Source of the DNA: Aphrophora alni
Lineage: Eukaryota > Arthropoda > Insecta > Hemiptera > Aphrophoridae
Direction of reading: 5' to 3'
Length of the DNA: 64,000 nucleotides
Assembly (NCBI GenBank): GCA_963513935.1
Contig: OY740768.1
Span: forward strand, 43,394,368-43,458,367
Program-made: the position numbers and the translations under genes
Shown: positions 21,601 through 33,690 of the stretch, piece after piece
Layout of the letters: each line of letters begins with the position of its first letter
How positions within the stretch are numbered: position 1 is the stretch's first letter
Notes under the pieces: generated by a model
What the model was told of the DNA's origin: nothing
Seen by the model: only the letters and a program-made list of their open reading frames with translations
The model's database searches: none

Positions 21601-22316
21601 TGTAATGCACATTTATTATTGATTTATTAACTAAAGCATTTTGATTTTACGACAAACTAATGGATAAGTTAACTTTTTACTTGGTTTTCAACTTTTCGTA
21701 TTACGTTTAAAGTAAAAATATTTAATAATTACCCATACGGTATAATTTTCATTGGGGTTCAATTTAATATAGTTAATATTTACCATTTCTGCTTTTATAA
21801 AATTATACTTTTTTTTTTTTTTTTTTTTTTTAAAATAACAAATTAATTAAATGTTACTTTATTTAATTGTTTCACTTCAGCTGTTTCTATTTTATTCCTG
21901 TTTATATTAACTGTCTGTTGAGAAGATATGAATAAAAATCGAAATAATATTTTTACTCTAAACCAAGAATTTAACAACATTTGGTTCATCGATCGATGTG
22001 ACATGTCTTAATATATTTGTATTTAATAGCATTCTTTACATGTAATACAATCCGGATAATATAACCAAAATACTTCTTTTACAATAAAAATTGTGTATTT
22101 TATGAATGAAACCCTATTTTGTTTCTACTTTACAGGCAGAATACACTAGGAAATCGAATTTAAAACTTAATAAATAAGGGAGGGGGAATAGAAAGTTTTG
22201 TACGATTTAAAAAATGCATGTTGGCAGCCACATGGCCAACCTACCACTGCTTCAAATTTTTATTAGCCTACTTTTTCAGATGAAAATAGACACGAAGCTG
22301 TTGGCACTGGTAGGTG
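21601..22316. other. No gene seen
   Basis: AT-rich with a T24 run near 21,811-21,832. No supported exon. Confidence 0.5.
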
Positions 22317-22324
22317 GTAGGTGA

Positions 22325-22627
22325 TAGTGATGTGTGAGTTCGAATTAAAATACTCGGTGAATCCGAGCATCAAAATCCTCGGAAAGTTCCGATTATTAAA
22401 ATCCTCGATTTCGTGAAAAAAAATATTCGGACAAAATATTCGTAACTAGGAACAAGGAGACGATATAATATTCGTTAGTAATTCGCTGATTGGTAAAACG
22501 AAGTTCGAATCCGATGCGCAAAATCATTGTACGCAGATACTCGATTTCGAAATAATAATACGAGTATTGAAGTCAATTGAAACCGATTAGTTCGATTATC
22601 CATTTCGCCCGAGTATCAACATCGCTA
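22325..22627. mobile_element. Mini hAT-like transposon (303 bp)
   Basis: The termini are TAGTGATGTGTGA at the left and, inverted, TAGCGATGTTGA at the right (TAGNG-type hAT ends). They are flanked by GTAGGTGA (22,317-22,324) and GTAGGGGA (22,628-22,635), an 8-bp duplication with one mismatch. The interior is rich in CTCGG/CCGAG and TTCG motifs and has no open frame, so it is a non-autonomous derivative. The 8-bp duplication and TAGNG ends together support hAT. Confidence 0.65.
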
Positions 22628-22635
22628 GTAGGGGA

Positions 22636-24470
22636 CTTAATCTGTTATGCGGTGCATCCCCTACAACACTTTATATCTAAGATGATGGAAAGTTTTTAGT
22701 ATGAACCTTATTCTATTATGTAACTCATTTACCTTCTGTAAGTTTTATTCCGGTTTTTTAGGCGTAAACTGTGGTAAGTTGGTAAAAACAAACAATTTTT
22801 GTTCCCACTTTTGACCTTGGCGGCGACAAAAATAAAACCATACCTCGTAATAAAGTCATATTCTTAATTACAGTACTTAATTACAGTAGTAAGTGGTTTC
22901 ATTTTTACCACATTACAAATTTTAAACAATGTTTTCTTAACATTGAAAGAGAAGTTACGTTCTATTCCAAGTTTCCAGACTAAACAACTGTGGTCAAGTG
23001 GTTTGTTGTTGATATAACACAATTTGGCAACCATGGTAACGAATAACAGTGTTGGTTATTTTAGTTTGGAATCAGATAAACATTTAAAGGAGGTTAGGAG
23101 GGCATTTGTAATTTGGATTCCAGAGGGAGAGACTGTGTTCTATAAATATCGGCTTCTTCCTTCCCTTTGTTCCAAACTTTTAGCAGCTCTAAAATATCTG
23201 TACCTACGTCCAGCGGGAAATGTTACTGCATCATCTCCTTTCTTTCCACTATAAAGACACTATAGCTATTGATATCTTTATTGTTTCTGTTTAAAAGTGG
23301 AAACCTTCTCAGTCATCATCGCCTTATTAAAAGAAGATAAAGACCTTTAGTCTTCAGGGTCGGAAGAGAACAAGTGTTAGTCAAGAAAGGTCCGATAAGA
23401 AGGATGAAAGAGAGGGATCTAACTCAAGACTACATGAAAAAATGTGTATATCCAGCTAGGTCCCTCGGGATTGACATGAGACATTGATGTATTTCTCACG
23501 GAAATGCTAACAAATAAGACTATGGAAGCAATCACCGATCCCACCCATTGGAGTAGTTTTCGCCATTTTGGCTTTCTGTGTAGCCTATATTTCCTTGAAA
23601 ACACTGTTGGGTTTCATGGTTTAGAAGCAAGAGTAATAATGGCTGGTGAGGGGAGTGGCTGAAGTGAAATTAAAAATACAAACAAACATGTGTTGTACCT
23701 CATTTACAAAGCTCATTTTAACGTAGAAAAAGTACGGCATACTAAATTTCAATTAATCACCCAACTTATAATTTTGTGCAATTGATTCTTCTAGCCTTCA
23801 CGTACTAATTGGGTTTGCAGTGTTGTTTTCTTGTAGCTTTCCAATAAGGTACAAGATGACTCTTTACACAATGAACTTGAGCCCCTAAACCGCTACAAAG
23901 TCGTTATTTCACTTTCAGCCATGAACTGGCAAATCGGGATTGTTAATAATTATTGTTCTCAGATTTCTCTCTCCTTTTTCTTATGAGAATACTTTGAAAC
24001 GCAAGTAAAAGAGTGCGAGTTCTACATTCAATTTACATTGGCTGCCGTTTTAATCTGTTTGCGCGATTTTTTTCTACTCGTTATTTCTCCCAAAATGAAG
24101 GGGTTGCCATTTAACATTATTGAATTCTAACATAAAAATATAATACAAAGGAAAAAAACTATATACTTTAAAAGTTATGTGCTTTCTAAACATTCCCTAA
24201 AGCTAATTTTGTATTTTTTTGCGCTATTTTTCTGTCTAAAACCTCGTAAAAACGACCGCCGTTTCAACACTTTTATGCATCTTTAGGCTGCACAATTGTC
24301 AATTCGCTTCATGGAGGTCGTTATTGTGTTCATAAAACATTTTTATATGAAAACTAGAGTTACAATAAAACACATAACTAGTAAAAACTAATTTATACTT
24401 TGGCCAAAGGTGTGAATTCTTTGCCGGTCACGTCTAGATTGCCAAGCCATCATTAATCCTTTCCTCTTGT
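22636..24470. other. No gene assigned; contains repeat S copy 2
   Basis: A 76-codon + strand frame (23,024-23,254) starts with a fair context (ACCATGG) but overlaps the upstream edge of a dispersed repeat and shows no motif. The rest is AT-rich without supported exons. Confidence 0.4.
23285..23510 (+). repeat. Dispersed repeat S, copy 2
   Basis: Blocks in order: AGTCATCATCGCCTTAT, GTCGGAAGAGAACAAGTG, GAAAGAGAGGGATCT, AAGACTACATGAAA, CAGCTAGGTCCC. Related copies are near 21.4, 31.3 and 35.2 kb, all on the + strand. Confidence 0.75.
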
Positions 24471-24559
24471 ATGGCATTAATCTGTTTGTTTATTCAGATT
24501 CGAAATCTTTATTACTGTATTATATATTAGGTAAAATTATAGAAGATAGCTTGGTGTTG

Positions 24560-25440
24560 AAAATGGTGTGTGGGTTAATCTTAATTTCAAATTCTTCAAC
24601 AGTATCCATTTACCTAGTTTTGTTACATAAATGTAATATTTCCATATTGGTATGAATGTCAGTGAAACTATGGTTTTTTCCAAGAAGAGTTTGTAGACAT
24701 GATTCTCTTAGGCAAGCGTACTTAAAATCTCTTTTTGAAAGAACGAGGTGTTTGCCTGATGTAAAATCAAGGGCAGTCATTGCATTTGATATTGTAAACA
24801 TCTGTCTTATGTCATTAGTTCTGTTTGTATCTTATTTTATTAATATAGGTGGTAATTTGTTGGAAGTGCTGAAGGGGACGGTTACGTTCTTGTTTGTTAA
24901 ACTATTCCCTTTGGGATACGTATTCTGGGGATATGTAAGACTGTTTTTTAATTAGAGGTTTCTTATTTTTATTTTTAGTAACACGTTTGTCGACAATAAA
25001 GCTTTTGTATTTATTGGAAATTGAGATATGTTTAATTATGGTCGGTTCTTCTTCATATTTCTGTTTGTCCAATGGGGGGGGGGGGGGTGAGATTAGTCTG
25101 TTTAGGGCAAAACTGTTATAGGTCGGGCATTTTTATATTGTAGGTGTGGTGAGAAGAAGCTTCCTGAAGATGCAGAAACTAAAATTATTGTTGATTTTTG
25201 AAGTTGATAAATTAAGAAAATTTAAAGTATTATTATTTTCAATAATTTCAAGTGTGAATTGAAGTTTCGGATGGATTATGTTATGAAATTATTTAGATTT
25301 TTGAGTTGTCTGTAGTTATCATCCACGTATCTGTAGTAAAAGGTTATTTTTGTTCTGGCGTGATTTTTGTTGGACCAATGATGTTTTTTCAATATGATTC
25401 AGAAATTTTCGTTAACCTTAAAAATAAATTGGCAATTTCA
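24560..25440 (-). pseudogene. Penelope-like element remnant: reverse transcriptase and endonuclease pieces
   Basis: Read leftward, the - strand gives RYVDDNYRQLKN with the reverse transcriptase catalytic YVDD at 25,318-25,329. Across frame changes it continues with ILNFLNLSTSKINNNF-like and FSFCIFRK-like pieces, the FLDL..I....F..YRK block that follows YxDD in Penelope-like elements. Further left is a frame (24,610-24,801) with GKNHSFTDIHTNMEILHLCN, then, past a stop, MDTVEEFEIKINP, resembling the end of the GIY-YIG module and C-terminal tail. Many stops and shifts show an old dead copy. A G14 run (25,074-25,087) interrupts it. Confidence 0.65.
25074..25087 (+). repeat. Homopolymer G14
   Basis: Fourteen consecutive G residues inside the Penelope-like remnant; a long poly-G is unusual in this AT-rich window. 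Confidence 0.97.
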
Positions 25441-28400
25441 TTTGTAACCTATAATAGCGCTTTTATTGTAGCTTTAAAATTTACCATAAAAAATAAAACA
25501 CCCAAACTTGCGTTATATAATGTATGTAAGTTATTACAAAAAAAAACTGTTTGAATAAAACTATAAAATAAGGAAAAATAAGTGTTAATATCTCTATGAG
25601 TAAGAAATGAGATAAATTTCAGTAAAATTTAGCAAGTAATTAAAAACAGCCTTAATTATAAAAATGGCGGTTTTTTGAACCGGTTATCGTAATTTTCTTA
25701 TGACTTAGAATAGCATGAGTCCATAACAGGTTGGTAATTATCTAAGGTCGGCAAATTGGCTCTAAAGCATAAAATTTGCGTCCCATAGTTGTCTCAACCT
25801 TATTATCTGGATACCCAATATTATAAAATTTAAATTTATAGAAAACTTGCTATAGTTTGATCATATTAGATGAACGACAAATTCACCTTTTCGAAAGGAA
25901 GTATGAGGGAGGATATCTACTGTTCTCAAAGTAGGTTTTTTGAGAGCAACCGAAGAAAAGCCGAGTTTTGGTGGTCATACCATAATCAATATACGATTGT
26001 CCAATTGATAACTTTTTGATTGAATTATAATATCAAGGAAAAGTTGACCGCATTATAAGTCGAATAAATGAAGTTTTCGTTGTCATTATTACTTTTGGCA
26101 AAAGACAAAACTTTTGATTTGAAATATCAGAACACAGGAAGTGTGTTTTAACTCAGACTTCATAACACGAGTTTATTAAGGTTCATTTACAACATTTGGC
26201 CAAACGACTGCTTTTAAATGTTTTGGGGTAAAAAAAAAGAATATATTTTTTCAAATTAATTTTTATGCACTGGATATCCAAAATCCCTGAACATTTAAAT
26301 AACCATAAAACAGTAGTTTAGACTACAAAATAATTATAAAATTTCAATTTTCAATATTTTCTTGTTTTAAAGTTCCAAACCCTTTTTTATACACATTGTG
26401 TGCGAAATCATAATATAACTCATATATTCTATGTATATATTTCATGTGTTGTGTTTTTTTGCAACGTTTTAAAAAATAATGATTTAAACATATATGTACA
26501 GTATATATAATCAGAAACCAATCTGAATTAACAACTGTCCTAGACCTTTAAACTTTAGTTTGAGAATGAGTCAAATCGATTGACAGGAACTCTTTCAAAA
26601 TGGTTGTCAAAATTTAAATAATTACAAAATTATAAATAGTCTATTTAGTGAGATTAATTCATGTTTATGAATCATTTTATTAAGTTAAATGGATTTCGAA
26701 GCCGTCCCTCTAACAACGTAAAATTGTTTTTGAGATATGACCCAAAAATTCAAAATATTATTAACATTTTTTAAATGTTTATTTATCGACCGACTTACTA
26801 AATTAAATTCATAATATATTTTATGTGTTTTTTACGATACTCAGTTCAAATGTGACTTGTTGTTTTACTTGGTTGATTACCAAGTTTTCAAAAAAAAATC
26901 ATCATAACTTCAAAATAAATAATAATAAGAAAAATGTAAAAAGCTTATTTGAACACTAGTTCAGTGTACAGATAGACGATAGATATCACTGTAAAAAAAA
27001 AACATTTCCTTGAAGTCTAGGTCACTGAAATGAGTATATCTACAATTATATGGAAGTCAATTTATTATTTCAGCAAATTCGTTTTTGTACACAGTGTATT
27101 ACGCAAATTTGAAAAATTACAATATTCTGCCAGAAGTTAGTTCACTGTTCGCGCTTCTTTTAGTTTTTACATTGTCCGCTAGGTGTCGCAGCCAGCACTT
27201 CATTCGCAAGAATTGAAGGGGGAAACTATTCCTTGAAGTTTCTTTGTTACCCAACAGATATCATAGTTCATTGTTATTATATTTGATTTTAAAATTGATG
27301 GTGTATTATTGGATAATAAGATGTCAATGATTTTATTTTTAATCTTGTTTACATTGTGCACGAACTGGTTATTAATGTGGGCTAATATACGTACATATTA
27401 TTATTATTATTATTAAAGAAACTTAAAACCTTTCTTTTTGTTCGATGTGAGGTAGTAGGGTCTATGATTAATTTTTTTTTGTAAATTATAATTCTACTTT
27501 TTTACAAATATACTTTGATTAGTAGCTTAAAGAAACAAGTATTTTTCATTTCATTTACTTTTACACGTTCTAAATTAGTGAAATATTGTTTGTAAAATGT
27601 AAAACTAGCCGATTTGAATTTTGAAATTTAAACAAAGCCGATAATGTTAGGCAGTGACGCCTACATGTGTAAAGGAAGAATACGAGTATATTTCAATTTA
27701 AAATCTTATTAAGTAGGCTTGTATGTTTTTGTTTAGAGTAAAACATTATAATATAAAATATAATTGTTTAACTCAAAATTTTGAGGATATTTCAATAAAA
27801 AATAACAATAAAAGCGACACACAATAAAATATTGATGATAAATGAAGGTTAATTACAGATAATAACATACAAAACAGTTCTAACAACGGATGACTTTTTA
27901 AATAATTTTTTTAAAAACAAAAACAAGCTGTATATTACTTTAGTTTATATATATATATATAGGATTAATTTACAATATATTTAGAGCCAATCAGGTTAGA
28001 ATTACTGCCCTTATCTTTAAAATAAGATACAAAGGTCTGTTCAGTTTGATACTTAAGTTGTTTTAAGCTCTTGTCTGTGATATTACTGTTGTAGTACAAT
28101 CTGAACGAAATGATTTGAAATGAGAAAAAAAGATACTCAATGAGTTGCCGACAAAAAAGCTAGGATTTTTATTAACATATTTTCAAATTATCATTAATTC
28201 AAATTTTATGTTAAAAGGCAAAAGTATGTTATTTACAATTATTATAAATTGCATAACAGGAAATTAGCAACTTTTCTCAGCGATTGTTTTTATTAGAGAT
28301 AAAATTGTATTTAAGTGAGGTAACTGACTGTAACCACAAAACAATAAGACGTAAGCATGGTGTTTACCAGTTGTTCTTCAACCGACATTGAAGCAACCCA

Positions 28401-29420
28401 CAACATTGACTTTTGACCATAACCACTGACCAGGAGACCTTGGTTTGTTTTCTAGAATAAAGAGTTTCAGTTTCTAAACTAATGTGATTATGTTTTGAAC
28501 ACTTTAGACTAGTGTTTTCTGACAGTAGGCTACTCGCAGGTAAGATGATTTGTTTGATCAGATTCTCAAATTGCTACTTTATTTACCCGCCTTATTCTGG
28601 TATAGAATAATATTAATCTGACAATAGATATTGACTTTTTCTGTAATAAGTAGTTTTCACTGTATCGGAAGGATTTCTAAGGTTTTGCTAATTATTAAAA
28701 AAATATATATATATATTTTTTTTACTCTTTTTTTATCTGATTTTTCTTCAAATTGTGATCAATTTATAAGTGACAAGTTTGTTATACAGAAGCTGGATTT
28801 AAAAAAAAAAAATCTGTAACTTATTTGAAATTTGGCATTTTGGTTTTTAATTTTGCTCCCCTCATTTCAGAATTTGTGTGCGTGTGTGTTACAGCTCGAT
28901 TGGTCACTTTTTGTCAGTTTCATCAAATTTAGAAAGAAGTTTTAACTTTCTCAGATAGTCTATACGTATTATTGAGAAGGTTATGTGATGTTGAGAAAAT
29001 ATCAGTTTCTTCATCCTCAGAGCCAAAAAACTGTTATTATAGCCCAGTCTATTGGACTGGTTTTAATCACATATATGGACAGACTCGTATTTTAGCATAA
29101 TTATACGATTTTTTTTTGATAACTTAAAATTTGAGAGTACCTGTAATAAGAAAAATTCCCATTTTCACAAAATTTGTCTGATTGTTTTAATAAAATTTTG
29201 CTAAAGTCTTATCTTTTATAACCTAAACCAAACGTATTAACCCCTATCTCCAAAAATACAGTTCCTGAGTTATCAATATAAAACAAACAATCGGTCATAA
29301 AGCTTCTAATAAAGGCATATTTTCTTAAAATTGTCTATAAAGATTTTGATGAATACGAAAATTAATTAGCTAAACTTAATGAAATTAACTTAACTAAACT
29401 ACTTACCTTAATATTAAATG
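25441..29420. other. Long AT-rich stretch, no gene seen
   Basis: No exon with paired splice signals was found. A short (TA)n lies near 27,947-27,961. Around 27,150-27,240 a GC-richer patch (CCGCTAGGTGTCGCAGCC) resembles repeat ends but has no partner in the window. Confidence 0.45.
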
Positions 29421-29424
29421 TTGA

Positions 29425-29620
29425 GCTTGACTTATGAGAAAAATTATACAGTATAACAAACACACAGAACACAATTTTCACAAAAAATACGCCTAAGTAT
29501 CAGACGCGTTTCAACGACAAGGTCGTCCTCTTCAGTGATACACGAGCTACACCAATCAAACTATAACTGGGTAATTTTTGTGAGAATTATGTTCTGTGTG
29601 TTTGTTATACTGTACTTACC
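29425..29620 (-). mobile_element. Penelope-like pLTR unit with inverted arms
   Basis: Arms at 29,447-29,486 (TACAGTATAACAAACACACA..) and 29,576-29,614 are inverted copies with two or three mismatches. The core between them holds, on the - strand, a hammerhead motif followed by TTAGGCGTATTTTTTGTG. The lead-in TTGAGCTTGACTTATGAGA recurs at 37,576, just before a second unit of the same family. No coding sequence is left. It is interpreted as an inverted pLTR dimer from a Penelope-like element. Confidence 0.65.
29497..29541 (-). ncRNA. Type I hammerhead ribozyme motif (PLE-type)
   Basis: In - strand order: GTATCA (stem I, 5' half), CTGAAGA (fits core CUGANGA), GACGAC-CTT-GTCGTT as stem II (with one unpaired G before it), GAAA (29,512-29,509), palindromic ACGCGT as a minimal stem III, C at 29,503 as the expected cleavage nucleotide of a GUC triplet, then TGATAC, perfectly complementary to GTATCA. 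All invariant core positions fit. Very short, palindromic stem III hammerheads are known from Penelope-like elements and are thought to work as dimers. Activity is inferred, not shown. Confidence 0.75.
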
Positions 29621-29900
29621 TTAACTAAATTAATCACATTTTGCTACCAAATGTTTGACCTAAACAAATGACCAATAGGTTTTGTTAAGGTTATTAGAGA
29701 TAAGACTTTACCTCAAATAACCTTAACAAAACGTATTGGTCGCCCTATCTCCAAAAATGCAGTTCCTGAGTTCTTAACACACAGGAACAAAATAACAACA
29801 AACACACGATAAAAACAAACATAGAGCTGTTAAAATAACTTATTTTGTCAAAATTCACTGTATAGGTTTTGATGAATATGATAATTAATTAGCTAAACCA

Positions 29901-31330
29901 AGGCGCAAAATTGTAAATAGTAGATTATTGCCGTTTTAATAATCAACGAAATCTTGGATTATGCCCAAGGTTGAGTTTGATTTTACTGACATCTAGGCTA
30001 TTGAAATTACATATTTGGGGATGAAATAGTTTTGTTTCGTTAAGTAAATCAGTGTTTTTGCACCACCGTATATTTTTACAATAGCTTCAATAAGTTAGTC
30101 GGCAAAAGATAAATAAATACCGCTAGTAAATTACAAGTGATTTAGAATATTATGTAATGTAAGTCCAATTACGTTGTCCCACAGTAGTTTGTGTACGTAC
30201 CACTTAGAAATGTGTACCCAATGATTTCCATTTCTATTTTTATTATAGAATTTAAAAATCGTTCTTTTTCATATACAATTTTAAAATTTGAGTGAAAACA
30301 AAAATTTGTATTAATTATTCAAGCCGAAATTGTCAGTTAAATTTGATAAATTTTTATATTTTACTATTTTTTAAAAATAAATATTTTTGTTACTGAAAAA
30401 TAAACGTCTTTACATTACAAAATATACATTTTGAAAGCGTTCTTTGTAATTGTAGATCTTACATTAGGCTATAATATAAGTATTAGACTTTAATAGTTTA
30501 TTTTATTTTTATTTTGATAGCTGGGAGATCTGAAAATATTGAACTAGTTAAGATATTGGTCTTCAAATATAATAAAAGAAATCTGCTTCCAATAATGATA
30601 TCGTATCAGCTGAAGTTTCTAGAGAGATATTAAGTTTTATTATATGAAACTACCGTGACAGCGGCATCTACCTATGTTTGTAGGCCTACGACCTCAAGGA
30701 ATTGACGGATCATTACTTCTAATTTCTTGTCGCTTAATTACAGTTTCGTAATAACGCCCTAACTGCCTAGCTCATGCGTCCTGTGCTACATCTTCGTTAC
30801 AGGGTATTTCCTAATTTTCAAGACGTATAAAGAAGTGTCTGCGTGTTACATTTTATATGTTTCAGTGGAAATAAATAAAATTTGGTGAAAAATATTTGTT
30901 CTGAATGTTAGTTGTCAAGAATCACGAGAATTGCAAGTTTAAAAAATATATAAAGAACAGTTAAAATGTATTTAATCTTTTTTTTTTCTATGTTTCTCAT
31001 GAAAAAAATGTAACGGTAGAGAAGGTTTTTAATTTAATTTGTCTACCTAAAACCAATCGTATCTATTTAACAAAGCCGAGTATAACAGACATAGGTTCTC
31101 ATTTACGCCACATTATTGAATTTGAGTATGAGGTACACTTTTTTTGTATGCACAGTTTAAATATTTATTCCATGGTTTAAATAAATATGTTTCTGTTTTA
31201 TCCTCGGAATAAAAACAAGTTTATTGAGGTAACGATTCCTTTGAATACCTGTCCTTCTTTCCCACTGATTATATCCTACAAATTTGAATTGTAGAAATTC
31301 TATTCAATCCAATATATTGTCGTTGTTTTT
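29901..31330. other. No gene seen
   Basis: AT-rich sequence with no supported exon. A GC-richer segment at 30,655-30,800 contains no open frame. Confidence 0.45.
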
Positions 31331-31334
31331 CTTG

Positions 31335-31560
31335 TCGTTTAAAGGCGAAAACTTTTCGGTCATCATCGCCTTATAAAAAACACAAAACAGAAACATAAAA
31401 TAAAGACACCTAGCCCTCAACCAAGGTTGGACACCTGATAGGAAAGATCAAAGAGAAAGATTTCATGCAAGACTACATTAAAGAAATAGTCCAGCTAGGT
31501 CTCCTCTGGATTGCCAAGCCCGTACTATAGTGAGCCCTGAGGATCCAATTTATTGCTGTA
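31335..31560 (+). repeat. Dispersed repeat S, copy 3
   Basis: Contains CGGTCATCATCGCCTTATAA, GAAAGATTTCATGC, AAGACTACATTAAAGAA, CAGCTAGGTCTCC and GGATTGCCAAGCCCGTACTA in the same order as copy 2, extending it to the right. Confidence 0.75.
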
Positions 31561-33320
31561 TTATTCTATATTTAGACACAGATTTTACTTGGATTCTCTA
31601 TAACCAATCTTATACTAAAATTTAATTCTTATAAAACACTTTAATGGACGAATTGCCTATTGTCGATTTCACGTTCAGAATTCAGTAAGGAAAGTCCATA
31701 AGAAATGTATTTCAAATGGGAGTTTGAGCGCTACTATACTGAGTAAAAATATCAACTGCACTGTCCTGTTGGGCGATTCCAGGCGTTCGTAAAAATCTTT
31801 CATTGATTATTTAAAAAAAAACAGATTTTTATGTTTGTAAATATAATTTATATTTGTATTTTTAAATAACTTTTACGAATCACTAGTAAAATATAATACG
31901 TGCCTTAATAAAATATGTTTATAATATTGACTAATAAACGTCAATAGTGCCGAAGACTTCAAGTAATACCAACAAGTTTTAAAAGCTGTAACGATTAAGA
32001 ACTAAAAATGCAAAACTTAATTCTAATTAATTGGCAAACAATGTTTGTATTCGAAAGTTTGATTAGGTAAAATCGAGATGTAGTCTATTATAGATTAATT
32101 TTTAATTTTTTAAAATGTATTTCACTTTCATCATAACCTTACTTAAAACTAGCACTAAACTTTTTGCATTCTCATAATGAATGTAAACACTTGTAATTAA
32201 ATAAGCCTAACTTACAGGGTAAATTCCTTACTTACTCATAATCTTTTTAACCACACCCTATTAAACTACAGGCTTCTTTAATCGTTCTATGGTATGAAGA
32301 TAAGAAAATTTAAAAATCCAGTATGTCATATATCAGGTAGAAACAAACAACTGATCGTCAACGAAGTTCATGCCACACAGTGTTGTGACAGCAGTACTGG
32401 ATGTTTTTGGTCTGACTGATAGCACAACGGCTCTCCATAAGTGTCGTACTGGATTCTGAAAGTGAAATCGACTATAATAGTGGTGTACTCGATAGATCGT
32501 TAGTGTTGATTTTGGGAAGAAATTTTATAGAGAATTTTATAATTCTTTAATATTTACGTGACTTCTTTTCATTATTGAGTCAATAGTTTTCGAGACATTT
32601 GGGACGAAAACTGATTACTGTGTTTGTATTAGGCCTATTGAGGGAAAGTAAAATATTACTCTCTGCAAAAAAACCCGTCGAACGTAGTCATATTTCTTCT
32701 AATGATCGAATAAAGATATCTAGAATCAGCAACTAAAAAACTTATCCTTTTTTTATTCAATGGGTTCAATATTGGTTGTGTGTAGGAAGAAGGTAGCGTC
32801 TTGTTTTAATTGGATGACATTATTGAAGCGCCAAGTAGCAGCGGGTCTGTAGCGGCCACTGTGTAATATTCCGAATATTTTACTATTGTAATATTCCTCA
32901 GATCTTTCTTCGTATGTTATCATGGCACGACGCATTTGTTAAATTTGGTTGATGTACATTTTATACATATTTTTTTTTAGCTCCTTTCCTGAGATTACTA
33001 TGCCATATATTATATTCTTCAACATATTGTAAAACTGGCTACTTTTCAACCTATTTCAAAAATTATTAGCTCATTAGAAAAGTTTACATAATTTTCAAAT
33101 TTGACAATTTGGACAATAACCTGGATTTTTCATTATATTAAGGCGCCACACTCAAATATAGTATGTTTTATATACTATATCCCAAGCTTAAAAAAGTTGA
33201 CATAAATTAAAAATTTTGAATTTTAAAGTTTACGCACGATTGAAGCAGATTTTCCTCCTTATATACACCTAATTGCATCGAATAGGCGTAGGTACTGTGG
33301 AAGCAAGCTATTTATACTCT
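31561..33320. other. No gene assigned
   Basis: AT-rich. A 60-codon - strand frame (32,753-32,935) overlaps a GC-richer spot but has no splice or domain support. Confidence 0.45.
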
Positions 33321-33324
33321 TTAA

Positions 33325-33690
33325 ATGTAATAGTATATTTCATCACTAGGACAAAAAGTGAAGCTTTTCAATACAAACTTAAGTTTAACGCTAGGCGAGG
33401 ATCGAAAAGTAAATAACATAAAAAAACAATTTCCCAAAAACTAAAAAGTTATAACCTATTAACCTTCAAATCGATGGTAAGAGCTGTTTTAACGGTTATT
33501 TACAATCGAAAGTATCAGTTGTGTTTATAGATGATTTACAATCGTTAATTAATTTGTATAAATGAAGAAACAACTGATGACCTCGACCTCAGCTGATATT
33601 TTAGGTCCGAGAATTACGAGTAAAAAGAGCAACTTTAGCATTTTAGTGCATGTATAGAAAACAGCTGTTTTTGAAGAAATAAACGAAAAA
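33325..33690 (+). repeat. Dispersed repeat module M, copy 4
   Basis: Starts AATAGTATATTTCATCACTA and keeps the blocks GCGAGGATCGAAAAG, TCAAATCGATGGTAAGAG, CTGTTTTAACGG and AAACAGCTGTTTTTGAAG. It lacks module N. It is more diverged than the copies at 10.5 and 19.4 kb, with an internal deletion after the GAGCGAGG block. Confidence 0.8.

Larger units (their letters stand above)
29225..29900 (+). repeat. Diverged direct repeats around the 29.5-kb unit
   Basis: CTCCAAAAATACAGTTCCTGAGTT near 29,250 and CTCCAAAAATGCAGTTCCTGAGTT near 29,742 introduce similar stretches, and both are followed about 100 bp later by TTTTGATGAATA..AATTAATTAGCTAAAC. This is a dispersed AT-rich repeat present twice in direct orientation. 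Weaker relatives occur near 15.8, 38.0 and 47.7 kb. Confidence 0.6.
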
